DNA of 64,000 nucleotides. Origin: Corynebacterium lizhenjunii (GTDB lineage Bacteria > Actinomycetota > Actinomycetes > Mycobacteriales > Mycobacteriaceae). Each line of letters begins with the position of its first letter. The first letter of the stretch is position 1. The position numbers were made by a program, and so were the translations under genes. The stretch is taken from the NCBI RefSeq assembly GCF_011038655.2, contig NZ_CP064954.1:868001-932000 (forward strand). The letters run 5' to 3'. Of the stretch, positions 37,876 to 47,498 are shown piece by piece. The notes beneath the pieces are model-generated. The model was not told the DNA's origin. It saw only the letters and a program-made list of their open reading frames with translations, and made no database searches.

Positions 37876-39435
37876 ATGAAGCGCGCGCTGCCTCTGCTCC
37901 TGGCCTGCTTGCTCAGCGGGTGCGCAGCCAATCCGGGCCCGCCCCCGGTGGTGGAAGACGAGCCGGAAGTCGCGGTGACTTCCTCGACTTCAGCCTCGGA
38001 CACGACTCCCACCCCGGCTCCAGCTCCAGCCCCGGAGCGCACCAAGGTCAGCGTGGGCGTAGACGCGCTCATCGGGGGGCTTAACCCCTACCTGATGGCC
38101 GATAACCAGCAGATTGTCCAGGAGATAGCGCAGCTGGTGCTGCCCTCGCCGTTTCGCGGTGGGGTAATGGACAGCGATCTGTTGCGCAGCGCTGAGGAAG
38201 TCGACGCGCCGGAGGGCAGTGTTCAGCGCGTGCGCTATGAGATTTCCCCGGCCGCCCAGTGGTCAGATGGTACCCCCATTTCCGGGGCGGATTTCCGCTA
38301 CGTCTGGCAGGGGATGAAGACCACCCCGGGTGTGGTGCACCCGGCTGGCTACCGGGCGATCTCGGCTGTGACGTCTTCAGCCGGGGGCAAGATTGTCACG
38401 GTGGACTTTACTTCCCGCGTTGAGGACTGGCGTAGTCTCTTCCCCACGTTGCTTCCCGCCCATGTGCTGGCGGAGCAAGATTTTGCTAGCGCGTTAAGTA
38501 CTTCAATTCCTGTCTCGGCGGGACGCTTTGCGGTGGAATCGGTAGATTCTGCGCGCGGAATTATTACACTTAACCGCAACGACCGTTTTTGGGGTGCAGA
38601 CCCGGCACACATCGACATCATTGAGCTACATCAGTTGCGCGCGCCAGAGCAGGCGGTGGCCATGCTGCGCTCGGGTCAGGTGGGCTTTGCTTCTTTTGTC
38701 CCGGCGCAAACTACGCCGGAGGCTTTGTCCTTGTTGCCGGAGGTCGACGCGGAGTTTATTCACACCACGCGGCAGCTGCGCTTACACCTGACCAGTGCGC
38801 GCCAGGGGGCGCGCGAGGAGCTTGCCGGTGCTCTCGATACTGCCCAGATTGCCCGCCTGGCTACGGGGCGCACGGATAATCTGCGGGTGCCTTATGGCGG
38901 ACGCACGCCACAGCCGGGTCCGCCTTTAGAACGCACCTTGCGCATTGGGGCGGATCCGACGGATGCGGTGGCGCTGGCCGCCGCGCACGCGATTGTGGAT
39001 CAGCTCAACTCCCGCGGAGCCTCGGCCACGGTGGTCAGTGATCGCCTCAGTGATTTGATCGCGGATTATCGCGAACTTGATGGCCTGGTGGCCTGGAATG
39101 ACACGGCGATTACGCCGGGAAACATGGCGGATTTCTTCGTTTGCCAGGTGGCCAGTGATTGCCCGGCGGACGCGGTGGCGGTGCAGCGCGAGATTCTGTC
39201 GGGAGAGATTCCCCCAGGCCAGGCGCTGGAGTTGGTGCGTGAGCACAATGCGCAGGACTATTACTATGTTCCGCTGTTGGATGAGACCCGCATGAACGCC
39301 CTGGGCACCGGAATTTCTGGGCCGGGCGATAAGGTCAGCGATTGGCGCAGTGGTCTGGTCTCTGCCGCGCAGTGGCGGGTTGGCCCAGAGCCAAGCCTGG
39401 ATAGAAAGGTGAGTAGGCATGGAGGATTTGAGTAG
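37876..39435 (+). CDS. lpqW: LpqW-like lipoprotein, family 5 solute-binding fold
   Basis: This 519-aa lipoprotein (signal MKRALPLLLACLLSGC; Cys16 lipidated) has a Pro/Thr-rich linker and a periplasmic oligopeptide-binding fold (LNPYLMADNQQIVQEIAQLV, AAQWSDGTPISGADFRYVWQ, GIITLNRNDRFWG). In mycobacteria LpqW sits between typA and mshB, as here. It steers mannosyl lipid intermediates toward lipoarabinomannan synthesis rather than importing peptides. No ABC permease genes are nearby. It overlaps mshB by 17 bp. Confidence 0.82.
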   Translation: MKRALPLLLACLLSGCAANPGPPPVVEDEPEVAVTSSTSASDTTPTPAPAPAPERTKVSVGVDALIGGLNPYLMADNQQIVQEIAQLVLPSPFRGGVMDSDLLRSAEEVDAPEGSVQRVRYEISPAAQWSDGTPISGADFRYVWQGMKTTPGVVHPAGYRAISAVTSSAGGKIVTVDFTSRVEDWRSLFPTLLPAHVLAEQDFASALSTSIPVSAGRFAVESVDSARGIITLNRNDRFWGADPAHIDIIELHQLRAPEQAVAMLRSGQVGFASFVPAQTTPEALSLLPEVDAEFIHTTRQLRLHLTSARQGAREELAGALDTAQIARLATGRTDNLRVPYGGRTPQPGPPLERTLRIGADPTDAVALAAAHAIVDQLNSRGASATVVSDRLSDLIADYRELDGLVAWNDTAITPGNMADFFVCQVASDCPADAVAVQREILSGEIPPGQALELVREHNAQDYYYVPLLDETRMNALGTGISGPGDKVSDWRSGLVSAAQWRVGPEPSLDRKVSRHGGFE

Positions 39436-40231
39436 GTTCCGCGTCCTGGCGGTCCACGCGCACCCGGACGATGAGGTGCTTTTTACCGGTGGAACTCTGG
39501 CGGATATGGCCCACCGTGGTGCGCAGGTCCGGGTGGTGACCGCCACGCTGGGGGAGGAGGGCGAGGTCATTGGTTCTGCGCTGCAGGGCCTGGTGGCTTC
39601 TGGCCTGCTGGGTGGTTACCGGGCGCGAGAGCTTGCCGATGCCGCCGCAGCCCTCGGTGTGGAGTCTCGCTTGCTGGGTGGCCTGGGGTGCTTCCGTGAT
39701 TCCGGCATGGCTGGTCCCGCCCACCCGCGGGCCTTGGTCAATCGGGTGGAGGAGGCCACTGCAGCCATTGCCCGTGAGGTGGCGGATTTTGCCCCCCACA
39801 TCGTGTTGACTTACGGTCCGGACGGCGGCTACGGGCATCGCGATCACATTGCAGTTCATCGCGCGGTACACGCGGCAGTGCCTGCCCAGCAGCGGGTGTG
39901 GTGGGCGGTCTTCGACCGGGAGTCTAACTATGCGGGGCTGGAGCGCGAGATTCCGCAGCCGTGGAGCCGCCCCAGCACGCAGTACTTAGACAACTTCACC
40001 AACGTCGCCCAGGTTCGTTATGCGTTGCCACCCGCGGCTTTGACAGCAAAGCTAGCAGCCATGAAGGCACACCCGACGCAGATTTGGCTACAAGAGGAGC
40101 AGGGGGCTTACGCGCTGTCCAATAAGCTGGCCATGCCTGTCTTGGACGCGGAGTTCTACCAACCGGGACAAGCTTGCACGCTAGAACCCGGTTTGTCTGG
40201 CGCAGAGCTTTTGTTAGCGGGGGTGGAGTAG
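39419..40231 (+). CDS. mshB: GlcNAc-inositol deacetylase of mycothiol synthesis
   Basis: This zinc deacetylase forms GlcN-Ins, a mycothiol precursor (270 aa). The metal motif VHAHPDDEVLFTGGTLA is at residues 12-28 and the third ligand lies in GYGHRDHIAVHRAVHA. PIG-L family length is normal. Mycothiol is restricted to actinobacteria, which supports the host assignment. The stop TAG overlaps the next GTG. Confidence 0.94.
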   Translation: MEDLSRFRVLAVHAHPDDEVLFTGGTLADMAHRGAQVRVVTATLGEEGEVIGSALQGLVASGLLGGYRARELADAAAALGVESRLLGGLGCFRDSGMAGPAHPRALVNRVEEATAAIAREVADFAPHIVLTYGPDGGYGHRDHIAVHRAVHAAVPAQQRVWWAVFDRESNYAGLEREIPQPWSRPSTQYLDNFTNVAQVRYALPPAALTAKLAAMKAHPTQIWLQEEQGAYALSNKLAMPVLDAEFYQPGQACTLEPGLSGAELLLAGVE

Positions 40232-40566
40232 TGGTGGAGCCTACCCGCGGGGAGAAGATCACTGGCCTGGTGTGGCTGAGCGTCGGCGCCTTGGTGTCAC
40301 TGCTGCTAGAAGTGGTGTATTTGCTGGACTTTCCCCTGATGATTGTCATAGCGGCTTTGTTTAACGCGGTGCTCACCCGGACGGCACGGCTGTGGTCGCC
40401 GCAGGTGTGGGTGGGCCTTATCCCGCTGATGGTGTGGGTGGTGGGCTTTGGCGCAGTGGTGATTATTCCGAGCAACATCCAGGCCTTGGGTAATAATATT
40501 CTCAGTTTGCTCCTGCTTTTCGCAGGTATTGCCGGTGGCGGCTGGCCTTTTGTGGCTAGGAAGTGA
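40231..40566 (+). CDS. Small membrane protein downstream of mshB
   Basis: This 111-aa protein with three to four membrane helices (LVWLSVGALVSLLLEVVYLL, DFPLMIVIAALFNAV, VGLIPLMVWVVGFGAVVIIP, SLLLLFAGIAGGGW) is of unknown function. A conserved protein of this kind follows mshB in mycobacteria and corynebacteria. The start is GTG 40231 (TAGTG overlap) or GTG 40234. Confidence 0.75.
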   Translation: MVEPTRGEKITGLVWLSVGALVSLLLEVVYLLDFPLMIVIAALFNAVLTRTARLWSPQVWVGLIPLMVWVVGFGAVVIIPSNIQALGNNILSLLLLFAGIAGGGWPFVARK

Positions 40567-40620
40567 CATACTAGTTCAGTTCAAAATTGCCCTTAGCGTT
40601 CATTTGGAAGTGAGTACCCC

Positions 40621-40944
40621 ATGACTTACACCATCGCCCAACCTTGTGTCGATGTGATGGACCGTTCTTGTGTTGAAGAGTGCCCGGTTGACTGCATCTA
40701 TGAAGGTAAGCGATCCCTCTACATCCACCCGGATGAGTGTGTGGACTGTGGTGCGTGCGAGCCAGCCTGCCCGGTAGAGGCAATCTTCTATGAGGACGAT
40801 GTTCCGGACGAGTGGCTGGATTACAACGACGCCAACGCTGCCTTCTTTGATGATCTGGGCTCGCCGGGCGGGGCAGCCGCACTGGGCCCGCAGGACTTCG
40901 ACGCGGCGATGATTGCCGCGCTGCCGCCACAGAATCAGGATTAA
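40621..40944 (+). CDS. fdxC: Seven-iron ferredoxin FdxC
   Basis: This 107-aa electron carrier has one [3Fe-4S] and one [4Fe-4S] cluster. The cysteine spacing is [17 protein letters not shown] and [15 protein letters not shown]. An acidic C-terminal extension is typical of the actinobacterial type. An RBS is present. It is 1 bp from dapC. It could supply low-potential electrons to several oxidoreductases. Confidence 0.95.
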   Translation: MTYTIAQPCVDVMDRSCVEECPVDCIYEGKRSLYIHPDECVDCGACEPACPVEAIFYEDDVPDEWLDYNDANAAFFDDLGSPGGAAALGPQDFDAAMIAALPPQNQD

Positions 40945-40945
40945 T

Positions 40946-42034
40946 ATGCGCCAGCCCCTTGTACACCTATTGCCAGATTTTCCGTGGGACTCGCTGGCTG
41001 AGGCGAAGCGCACGGCGCAGGCCCACCCGGACGGCATTGTGGATCTGTCTGTGGGCAACCCCGTGGACCCGGTGGCTCCCGGCGTGCAGTTGGCGCTGAC
41101 TCAGTACGCGGACAAGCCCGGATACCCGGCCACCACGGGCACGCCAGAGTTGCAGCAGGCCATGCGTGATAACCTGGCGCGCCGCACGGGCGTGGACTCC
41201 TCCATCGGGGTGCTGCCCGTCATGGGTCTTAAAGAGGCCATTGCCTGGCTGCCCACGCTGCTGGGCATGCGCGGAGAAACTATAGTGATTCCTTCGGTGG
41301 CTTATCCCACCTATGAGGTAGCAGCACTCATGGCAGGCGCGACGCTGGTCCGTGCGGATGACCCCCGCGATTTCGGCTCTGCCGCTATGGTGTTTATCAA
41401 CTCGCCATCCAACCCGACTGGCGAGGTGCTCAGTGTCGAGCGCCTGCGCGCCGTGGTGGCTTGGGCGCGGGAGAACGGCGCGATTATTGCCTCGGACGAG
41501 TGCTACTTGGACTTGGCGTGGGATGACTCCAAGCGCCCGGTCTCTATCTTGGACCCACGGGTGACGGACGGTGATAACACCGGTTTGATTGCCATGCACT
41601 CTTTGTCCAAGTCCCATAACTTGGCCTCCTACCGCGCCGCGTTCTTTGGTGGGGATCCGCAGCTGATTGCGGAGCTGTTGGAGCTGCGCAAGCACGCCGG
41701 GCTGATTGTCCCCGGCCCCATCCAGGCGGCCATGGTGCAGGCGCTGGGGGATGCCGACTCCGAGGCCCTGCAGGTGCGCCGCTACGCGCAGCGTCGTGCG
41801 AAGCTTGTGCGCGCTCTGACGGATGCCGGTTTCCGCATTGAGCACTCCGAAGCCAGCATGTACCTGTGGGTCACTCGCGGTGAGGACTGCCGGGATACGG
41901 TGGACTGGCTGGCCCAACGGGGCATTTTGGTGGCGCCAGGTGACTTCTATGGCCCGGCTGGCCAAAAGTTCGTGCGCGTGGGCCTTAACGGCACCGATGA
42001 GCGTATCGATGCCGCCGTCTCCCGCCTCCGGTAG
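40946..42034 (+). CDS. dapC: Succinyldiaminopimelate transaminase
   Basis: This class I PLP aminotransferase (362 aa) of the succinylase branch of lysine/diaminopimelate synthesis acts between DapD and DapE, both encoded within 7 kb. Motifs are VDLSVGNPVDPVAPGV, FINSPSNPTGEVLSVERL, SDECYLDLAWDD and the PLP lysine in HSLSKSHNLASYRAAF. The start follows the fdxC stop directly. Confidence 0.94.
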   Translation: MRQPLVHLLPDFPWDSLAEAKRTAQAHPDGIVDLSVGNPVDPVAPGVQLALTQYADKPGYPATTGTPELQQAMRDNLARRTGVDSSIGVLPVMGLKEAIAWLPTLLGMRGETIVIPSVAYPTYEVAALMAGATLVRADDPRDFGSAAMVFINSPSNPTGEVLSVERLRAVVAWARENGAIIASDECYLDLAWDDSKRPVSILDPRVTDGDNTGLIAMHSLSKSHNLASYRAAFFGGDPQLIAELLELRKHAGLIVPGPIQAAMVQALGDADSEALQVRRYAQRRAKLVRALTDAGFRIEHSEASMYLWVTRGEDCRDTVDWLAQRGILVAPGDFYGPAGQKFVRVGLNGTDERIDAAVSRLR

Positions 42035-42866
42035 GCCCCCGGCCCGCGAGGGCATTAGCGCAACGAAGACGGTGCTGCGCGGCGTAGTACCGCCCGGGCA
42101 GTTTTGGGCCGCCCGGGCTGGCGATAGCCCTTTTGCCCCGGGGACCTTGCTGGAGCCCGGTACGCAGCTGCTGGGGCCGGTTCCGGCGTGGCACTTTCCA
42201 GACCTGCCGGAAGAAGCGCCCATTCCTTTCGATTATCAGGTCCTCCACGTTGATGCCGACCTGATCATCGTGCATAAGCCGCACTTTTTGCCCACCACAT
42301 CGAATGGTCGGCTGGTGCGCCAGACTCTGCAGACCCGCCTGCGGGTGGATTTTGCTGAGCCCGATATTGTGCCGCTGCACCGGCTCGATAGGCTTACTGC
42401 CGGGGTGGTGGTGTGCTCGCGCAACCCCCAGACCCGCGCTGCCTACCAGCAGTTGTTTAGTCAGCGGCAGGTGCGCAAGACCTACCAGGCTCGCACCGTG
42501 CGTCCCTTAAGCCCCGTGAGCCCTCCCCCGCAAGAAATCGTGCTGGGTATGCGCAAGGTTAAGGGGTGCCGCCAAGTGCTTGCCGATGCCGCCGGGACCC
42601 CCACCCGCACCTGGGTCCAGCCCCACCCCGAATATGTGGAGTTGCGGCCGCTGACAGGGCACACCCATCAGCTGCGGGTGCTGCTGAACCACCTGGGAGC
42701 GCCGATAGTGGGGGATGATACCTACCCGGTGGATAAGGGCCTGGATCTCTATGACTTTTCTTCTCCGCTACAGCTGCTAGCCTATAGCCTGGAATTTACC
42801 GATCCGTTAACATCACGCGCGCGCAAATACGTGGCACCGTATTCTTTCGGCGGTAGTCTTGACTAG
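42009..42866 (+). CDS. RluA-family RNA pseudouridine synthase
   Basis: This modifies uridines in rRNA or tRNA. The catalytic Asp lies in PLHRLDRLTAGVVV, and the family motifs ADLIIVHKPHFLP and LRPLTGHTHQLRVLLNHLG are present. There is no S4 domain. It is about 285 aa if it starts at ATG 42009; ATG 41997 is equally possible. Both overlap the dapC end. The target site is not predictable. Confidence 0.85.
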   Translation: MPPSPASGRPPAREGISATKTVLRGVVPPGQFWAARAGDSPFAPGTLLEPGTQLLGPVPAWHFPDLPEEAPIPFDYQVLHVDADLIIVHKPHFLPTTSNGRLVRQTLQTRLRVDFAEPDIVPLHRLDRLTAGVVVCSRNPQTRAAYQQLFSQRQVRKTYQARTVRPLSPVSPPPQEIVLGMRKVKGCRQVLADAAGTPTRTWVQPHPEYVELRPLTGHTHQLRVLLNHLGAPIVGDDTYPVDKGLDLYDFSSPLQLLAYSLEFTDPLTSRARKYVAPYSFGGSLD

Positions 42867-42898
42867 TTAGTCTCCTGTTTGGGCGGAAGGTCGTATCT

Positions 42899-43465
42899 GT
42901 GAGCTCATCAATCACCATTGGCCGGGTGGCCGCTAACTTGCGCCAGTTTATTAAATTTGGTCTCGTAGGCGGCTCTGGCGTTGTGGTGAACCAAGCAGTA
43001 TTTATTGCCACCAAGAAGCTCTTCGACCTTGCCTTTGGTTTGCACTACTACGACCCGTTCCTGCCCATCCCTTTCACGGATTTCAACATCCGTTACTACA
43101 ACGTCTTCGCCTTCATCGCCTTCCTGGTAGCCAACGTGTGGAACTACCAGCTCAATCGCAAGTGGACCTTCGGTGCCGTCAATAAGGTGTCGTGGCTGCG
43201 GGGGTTCTTCCCCTTCCTGGTCACCGGCGTGGGCGCGATGCTGGTTTCCCAGGTGGTTATGGTCGCCTTGCTCAATCACAACTCCCCGGTGGCCTTGCCC
43301 ACGGACGTTTTTGATGACTCCTCTGGCCTGCGCAACCGCGGCTATTGGGCCAATATGTTCTCCATTATCGTGGCCATGCCCATTAACTTCATCATCAACA
43401 AGCTGTGGACCTTCCGCTCCAAGCCCAAGCAGCCTGTGGTGGTTGAAGAAACCGTGCCGCGCTAG
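42899..43465 (+). CDS. GtrA-family membrane protein
   Basis: This 188-aa protein has four membrane helices and the GtrA pattern (FIKFGLVGGSGVVVNQAVFI, NVWNYQLNRKWTF, INFIINKLWTFRS). GtrA proteins help move lipid-linked sugars across the membrane or act in cell-wall polysaccharide assembly. Loops are longer than in short GtrA proteins, as usual in actinobacteria. The GTG start has GGGCGGAAGG upstream. Confidence 0.88.
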   Translation: MSSSITIGRVAANLRQFIKFGLVGGSGVVVNQAVFIATKKLFDLAFGLHYYDPFLPIPFTDFNIRYYNVFAFIAFLVANVWNYQLNRKWTFGAVNKVSWLRGFFPFLVTGVGAMLVSQVVMVALLNHNSPVALPTDVFDDSSGLRNRGYWANMFSIIVAMPINFIINKLWTFRSKPKQPVVVEETVPR

Positions 43466-43531
43466 GTTCGTCGGATCGCGCGAGGCGCCGACCACCACCG
43501 CCGACGATCACCACGGTGTTTGAGGAGGGGG

Positions 43532-44977
43532 CTATTTTTGTGGCGCGGGCGGCAAGGGCAGGGTGGAGGTCGGCGAGAGCCCGCGCACCTTGGCGTTGAT
43601 CACGCCCGCGACGGCTAATACAGCAAACATCGCTGCGGCAGAAAGCAGCTGGACGCGGGCGGAGGAATCGGCAAGCATGAGCACTGCAATGCCTGCAAAG
43701 AGTGCGAGGGCGGCCCAGGTCAGGTAGGGGTAGGCCCACATGCGCACCGGCAGGGGATAGTTGGCTTCCAACTGGGGACGCAGGCGCAGCTGGGACACCG
43801 CGATGAAGACCCAGACGATAAGCAGTGAGGCACCGGCGGCATTGAGCATAAAGCTGAGCAACCAGCCGGTATCGGCGTAGTTGAGCACCACCATCACGAT
43901 GGACAAGGCTACAGAAAGCCCAATGGCGTTGGTAGGCACCCCTCGGGAGTTGGTGGCTCGAAAGATGCGCGGGGCCTCGCCGCGGGAGGCCAAGGAGTGC
44001 ATCATGCGCGACGAGGCATAGATTTGGGCGTTAAAGGCAGAAAGCAGCGCCAGGACGATGACGACCTCCATGAACCCGGCCGCGGCGGGGATACCGGCGC
44101 GCTCGAGCACGAGGGTGAAGGGGGACTCAGCGGCAGATTGCGCAGCACCTAGAGAGGAGTAGGGCAGCAGGAAGATAATCACCAGCACAGATCCCAGGTA
44201 GAACACCGAGATGCGCAAAATGGTGGAGCGCACCGCGTTGACCAGGGAACGCTCTGGGTCTTCGGACTCGGCTGCGGCGATCGCCACGACTTCAATGCCG
44301 CCGAAGGCAAAAACGACAGCGAGCAGACCTGCGGCAACCCCGCCCAGGCCATTGGGCATGAAGCCATCTTCGAGCAGAATGCTGGTGCCCACAAAGCTGT
44401 GTCCGGGCAAAAGTCCTAAGACCAGGAGTGTGCCGATGACGAGGAAGGCGAGAATGACTGTGACCTTGATCGCGGCGAACCAGTATTCAAATTCGCCAAA
44501 ACTGCGCACGTGTAGCAGATTAATGGTGCCAAAGACCGCCACACAGATGGCCGCGGGGATCCACGGGGAGACGTCGAACCAGGAGCCGATGAAGGCGGCG
44601 GCACCGGTGATTTCGGCGCCCAATACTGCTACGGTGGCCAGCCAATAGATCCAGCCCTGGGTAAACCCGGCCCACCGGCCGATGCCATGTTCGGCGTATT
44701 CAGAAAAAGACCCGGATGCGGGGATGACGGTGCCCATCTCGCCTAGCATCTGCATGACCATGATGGCCAGGATGCCGGCGATGAGATAGGCCAGCAAAAC
44801 AGCGGGACCGGCAGCGGCAATTCCCACGCCGGTTCCCAGGAACAAGCCTGCACCGATGGTGGAGCCCAGCCCCATCATGGTCAGGTGGCGGACTTTGAGG
44901 CCATGGCCTAGAGATTGGCCTAGAGATTGGCTGTGAGACTGGCCCGGAGAAGAGGATGTTTCAGACACCCTTGTCAT
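43532..44977 (-). CDS. Amino-acid permease (APC superfamily)
   Basis: This is a 12-helix amino acid/proton symporter, 481 aa. Family landmarks are LKVRHLTMMGLGSTIGAGLF, GEMGTVIPASGSFSEYAEHG, GWIYWLATVAVLGAEITGAA and AFGGIEVVAIAAAESEDPERS. The N-terminal leader has short SQSLGQSLG repeats. It resembles AroP/GABA-type carriers; the substrate is unknown. It lies 34 bp downstream of the dapD start side on the same strand and is a paralogue of the permease at 46-47.4 kb. Confidence 0.88.
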   Translation of the reverse strand: MTRVSETSSSPGQSHSQSLGQSLGHGLKVRHLTMMGLGSTIGAGLFLGTGVGIAAAGPAVLLAYLIAGILAIMVMQMLGEMGTVIPASGSFSEYAEHGIGRWAGFTQGWIYWLATVAVLGAEITGAAAFIGSWFDVSPWIPAAICVAVFGTINLLHVRSFGEFEYWFAAIKVTVILAFLVIGTLLVLGLLPGHSFVGTSILLEDGFMPNGLGGVAAGLLAVVFAFGGIEVVAIAAAESEDPERSLVNAVRSTILRISVFYLGSVLVIIFLLPYSSLGAAQSAAESPFTLVLERAGIPAAAGFMEVVIVLALLSAFNAQIYASSRMMHSLASRGEAPRIFRATNSRGVPTNAIGLSVALSIVMVVLNYADTGWLLSFMLNAAGASLLIVWVFIAVSQLRLRPQLEANYPLPVRMWAYPYLTWAALALFAGIAVLMLADSSARVQLLSAAAMFAVLAVAGVINAKVRGLSPTSTLPLPPAPQK

Positions 44978-45011
44978 CTTAGTCCGCGCCCGGGCTTAGG
45001 CCTCGTGGAGC

Positions 45012-45983
45012 CTAGTTCTTGTGCAGGTCCTCGTTGAGAGCGACGGCTGCGGTCTTCCACTCGGTGGCTTCTACGGCACCGTTGAGGGAGTTGCGGCGCA
45101 GCAGCACGCCAGAGGCTCCGGAGAGCACGGACGCCTTGACGGTTTCTCCCTCAGCCACGCCGGCGGCCCGGGCCACTGCGCCAAAGACAGTCACCTTGGT
45201 GCCGGCGGTGACGTAGAGGCCGGCTTCGACCACGCAGTCATCGCCCAGGGAAATGCCCACGCCGGAGTTAGCTCCTAGCAGGCAGCGCTGACCGATGGAA
45301 ATGACTTCCTTGCCACCGCCGGAGAGCGTACCCATGACGGAGGCGCCGCCGCCTAAGTCCGAGCCATCGCCTACCACCACGCCGGCCGAAATGCGACCTT
45401 CGACCATAGAAGCCCCCAGGGTTCCAGCATTGAAGTTGACAAAGCCCTCGTGCATCACGGTGGTGCCCTCAGCCAGGTGGGCGCCTAGGCGCACGCGGTC
45501 GGCATCCCCAATGCGCACGCCGCTGGGAACCACGTAGTCCACCATGCGCGGGAACTTATCCACCGAGTAGACGGTGACAGGGCCGCGGGAGGCTAAACGA
45601 GCGCGCACCATCTGGAAGTCCGCGACCGCACACGGGCCGTAGTTGGTCCAGACCACGTTGCTGAGCAGGCCGAAGATGCCGTCCATATTCAACCCGTGTG
45701 GCTTTACCGCGCGGTGGGAGAGCAAGTGCAGGCGCAGGTAGGCGTCGTAGGCGTCGATGGGGGCAGCATCAAGATCCTCAATGGAGGTCTCTACGGCCAC
45801 GCGGGCGACCCCACGATCCTCATCGGGGCCAACCAGCGCCGCAAATTGCTGGGGGGTGGTCTCCAGGCGGACGGTGCCGGACTGGCTTACCTCACCGTCT
45901 AGGTGGACGGCGGGAAACCACACGTCCAACACGGTGCCGTCATGGGTCAAGGTGGCCAGGCCGCGTGCGGATGCAGAAGTCAT
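45012..45983 (-). CDS. dapD: Tetrahydrodipicolinate N-succinyltransferase (actinobacterial type)
   Basis: This succinyl-CoA transferase catalyses the first step of the succinylase branch of meso-diaminopimelate synthesis. It is 323 aa. The N-terminal domain includes [20 protein letters not shown]. The left-handed beta helix is visible as hexapeptide-like repeats ([58 protein letters not shown]). It sits between two paralogous permeases. Confidence 0.95.
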   Translation of the reverse strand: MTSASARGLATLTHDGTVLDVWFPAVHLDGEVSQSGTVRLETTPQQFAALVGPDEDRGVARVAVETSIEDLDAAPIDAYDAYLRLHLLSHRAVKPHGLNMDGIFGLLSNVVWTNYGPCAVADFQMVRARLASRGPVTVYSVDKFPRMVDYVVPSGVRIGDADRVRLGAHLAEGTTVMHEGFVNFNAGTLGASMVEGRISAGVVVGDGSDLGGGASVMGTLSGGGKEVISIGQRCLLGANSGVGISLGDDCVVEAGLYVTAGTKVTVFGAVARAAGVAEGETVKASVLSGASGVLLRRNSLNGAVEATEWKTAAVALNEDLHKN

Positions 45984-46026
45984 AAAATAAATAAACCTTT
46001 ACGTTAAACGGGACAGCGGATCGCGG

Positions 46027-47439
46027 CTATTTTACCCGAAATACCTTCGACGCAACGACTAGTGCAGTGGTGAGCACCAGCACCGCCAACACCTGCCCAC
46101 GTGCGGAGGCGTCAAAGACCATCAACACAATCAAGCCCACCAGAGCCAGCAGAACTAGCCACGGCACCACGGGGTAGCCGGGTGCTCGCAGGGCGGAGTT
46201 TTCCCCCTCCAACTGCGGCCGCAGCTTGATGTAGGAGCACACGATAAACAGCCAGATGACCAGCAGGCAGCCGCCCACCGCGTTAAACAGGAAGGTCAAC
46301 AACCCCGGCGGATTCCAGTACTGCAGACCCACCGAGCCAAAAGCACACAGCATAGACAAGATCACTGCGGCACTGGGAGAGCCGGTGGCAGAAGTCCGTA
46401 AGAACCCGCGGTGGGCATTGCCGGTTGTGGCCAAGTTGTGCACCAGACGGGAGGTGGCATAGATCTGCGCATTGAAAGAAGACAATAGGGCGACGACGAT
46501 GATGGCCTCCATAAATCCCACCGCCCCTGGCAAGTTCGCCTGTTGGAGTACCAGGGTAAACGGTGAGTCGGCGGCGACGTCGGCGTCGCGGATGGCGTCG
46601 AAGGGCAGCAGCAAGGAAATCACCGCCACAGAGCCCACATAAAACACCAAGATGCGCACGATCACGGCGCGCACGGCGGTGGCCACATTGTGGGCGGGGT
46701 CTTCGGACTCAGCCGCAGCAATGGTCACCAGCTCGATACCGCCGAAGGCAAAGGCTACCGCCAACAGGCCTGCCGCAAACCCCGGAATGCCATGGGGGAG
46801 GAAGTTTTGCGTGAAGTTGGCCGATACCGCGCCGGTAGCTCCCGGCCACCATCCCGCCGCTAGCAGGGTACCGATGACAATGAACGCGATAATCACGCTG
46901 ACCTTGATCAGCGAGAACCAAAACTCAAACTCGCCAAACCCGCGTACCGCCGCCATGTTGACCACGGCAAAGAAAGACACCGCCACCAGCGCAGGTATCC
47001 ACGGGTCAATCCCCAGCCAGGCAGAAACAATCGCGGAAGCGCCAGTGATTTCGGATCCCATGACCATAATCAGCATGAACCAATACAGCCAGCCCAGAGT
47101 GAAGTGCGCCCAATTGCCAAAGGCCTGGCCGGCGTAGGTAGAAAAGGAACCTAGGGAGGGCCGGGCTGCGGCCAATTCCCCCAACATCGCCATGACGAGG
47201 GCGATTATCACCCCGGCCAGCGCGTAGGCCAGCAGAATGGACGTACCTGCGGCTTGGATGCCCACCCCTACGCCTAGGAAAAGACCCGCTCCTACGGCGG
47301 AGCCCAGGCCCATCATGGTTAGGTGGCGGGTTTTGAGGCGGGAGGGGGCGGGGGTATCGGCAAGCGAGGCATGAGCAGAAGCGGAATTGGCAGACGCGGA
47401 ATTAGCAGGCGCGGAACCGGCAGGCAAGTGTTTAGTCAT
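46027..47439 (-). CDS. Amino-acid permease (APC superfamily), paralogue
   Basis: This 470-aa amino acid/proton symporter is close to the permease at 43.5-45 kb (LKTRHLTMMGLGSAVGAGLF, FAFGGIELVTIAAAESEDPA, ALLSSFNAQIYATSRLVHNL). The first 35 residues are Ala/Ser-rich with short repeats (PANSASANSASAHASLADTP) and include a near copy of the recurrent 12-mer. ATG 47439 has no good RBS, and the start is less certain than the rest. Confidence 0.86.
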   Translation of the reverse strand: MTKHLPAGSAPANSASANSASAHASLADTPAPSRLKTRHLTMMGLGSAVGAGLFLGVGVGIQAAGTSILLAYALAGVIIALVMAMLGELAAARPSLGSFSTYAGQAFGNWAHFTLGWLYWFMLIMVMGSEITGASAIVSAWLGIDPWIPALVAVSFFAVVNMAAVRGFGEFEFWFSLIKVSVIIAFIVIGTLLAAGWWPGATGAVSANFTQNFLPHGIPGFAAGLLAVAFAFGGIELVTIAAAESEDPAHNVATAVRAVIVRILVFYVGSVAVISLLLPFDAIRDADVAADSPFTLVLQQANLPGAVGFMEAIIVVALLSSFNAQIYATSRLVHNLATTGNAHRGFLRTSATGSPSAAVILSMLCAFGSVGLQYWNPPGLLTFLFNAVGGCLLVIWLFIVCSYIKLRPQLEGENSALRAPGYPVVPWLVLLALVGLIVLMVFDASARGQVLAVLVLTTALVVASKVFRVK

Positions 47440-47484
47440 GACGGGAAAAATTTTGCCACCGTGACCGGGCAATCGCGAATCGTC

Positions 47485-47490
47485 TACCAT
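47485..47490 (+). promoter_or_regulatory. -10 hexamer for a leaderless transcript (dapE)
   Basis: TACCAT ends eight bases before GTG 47499. Confidence 0.45.
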
Positions 47491-47498
47491 TGCGGGGT

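Noticed and set aside
43466-43531. Minus-strand translation NTVVIVGGGGRRLARSD, resembling an FAD/NAD or PurK N terminus
   Set aside because: Only about 17 residues match, there is no continuing domain and no RBS; most likely chance in GC-rich intergenic DNA.
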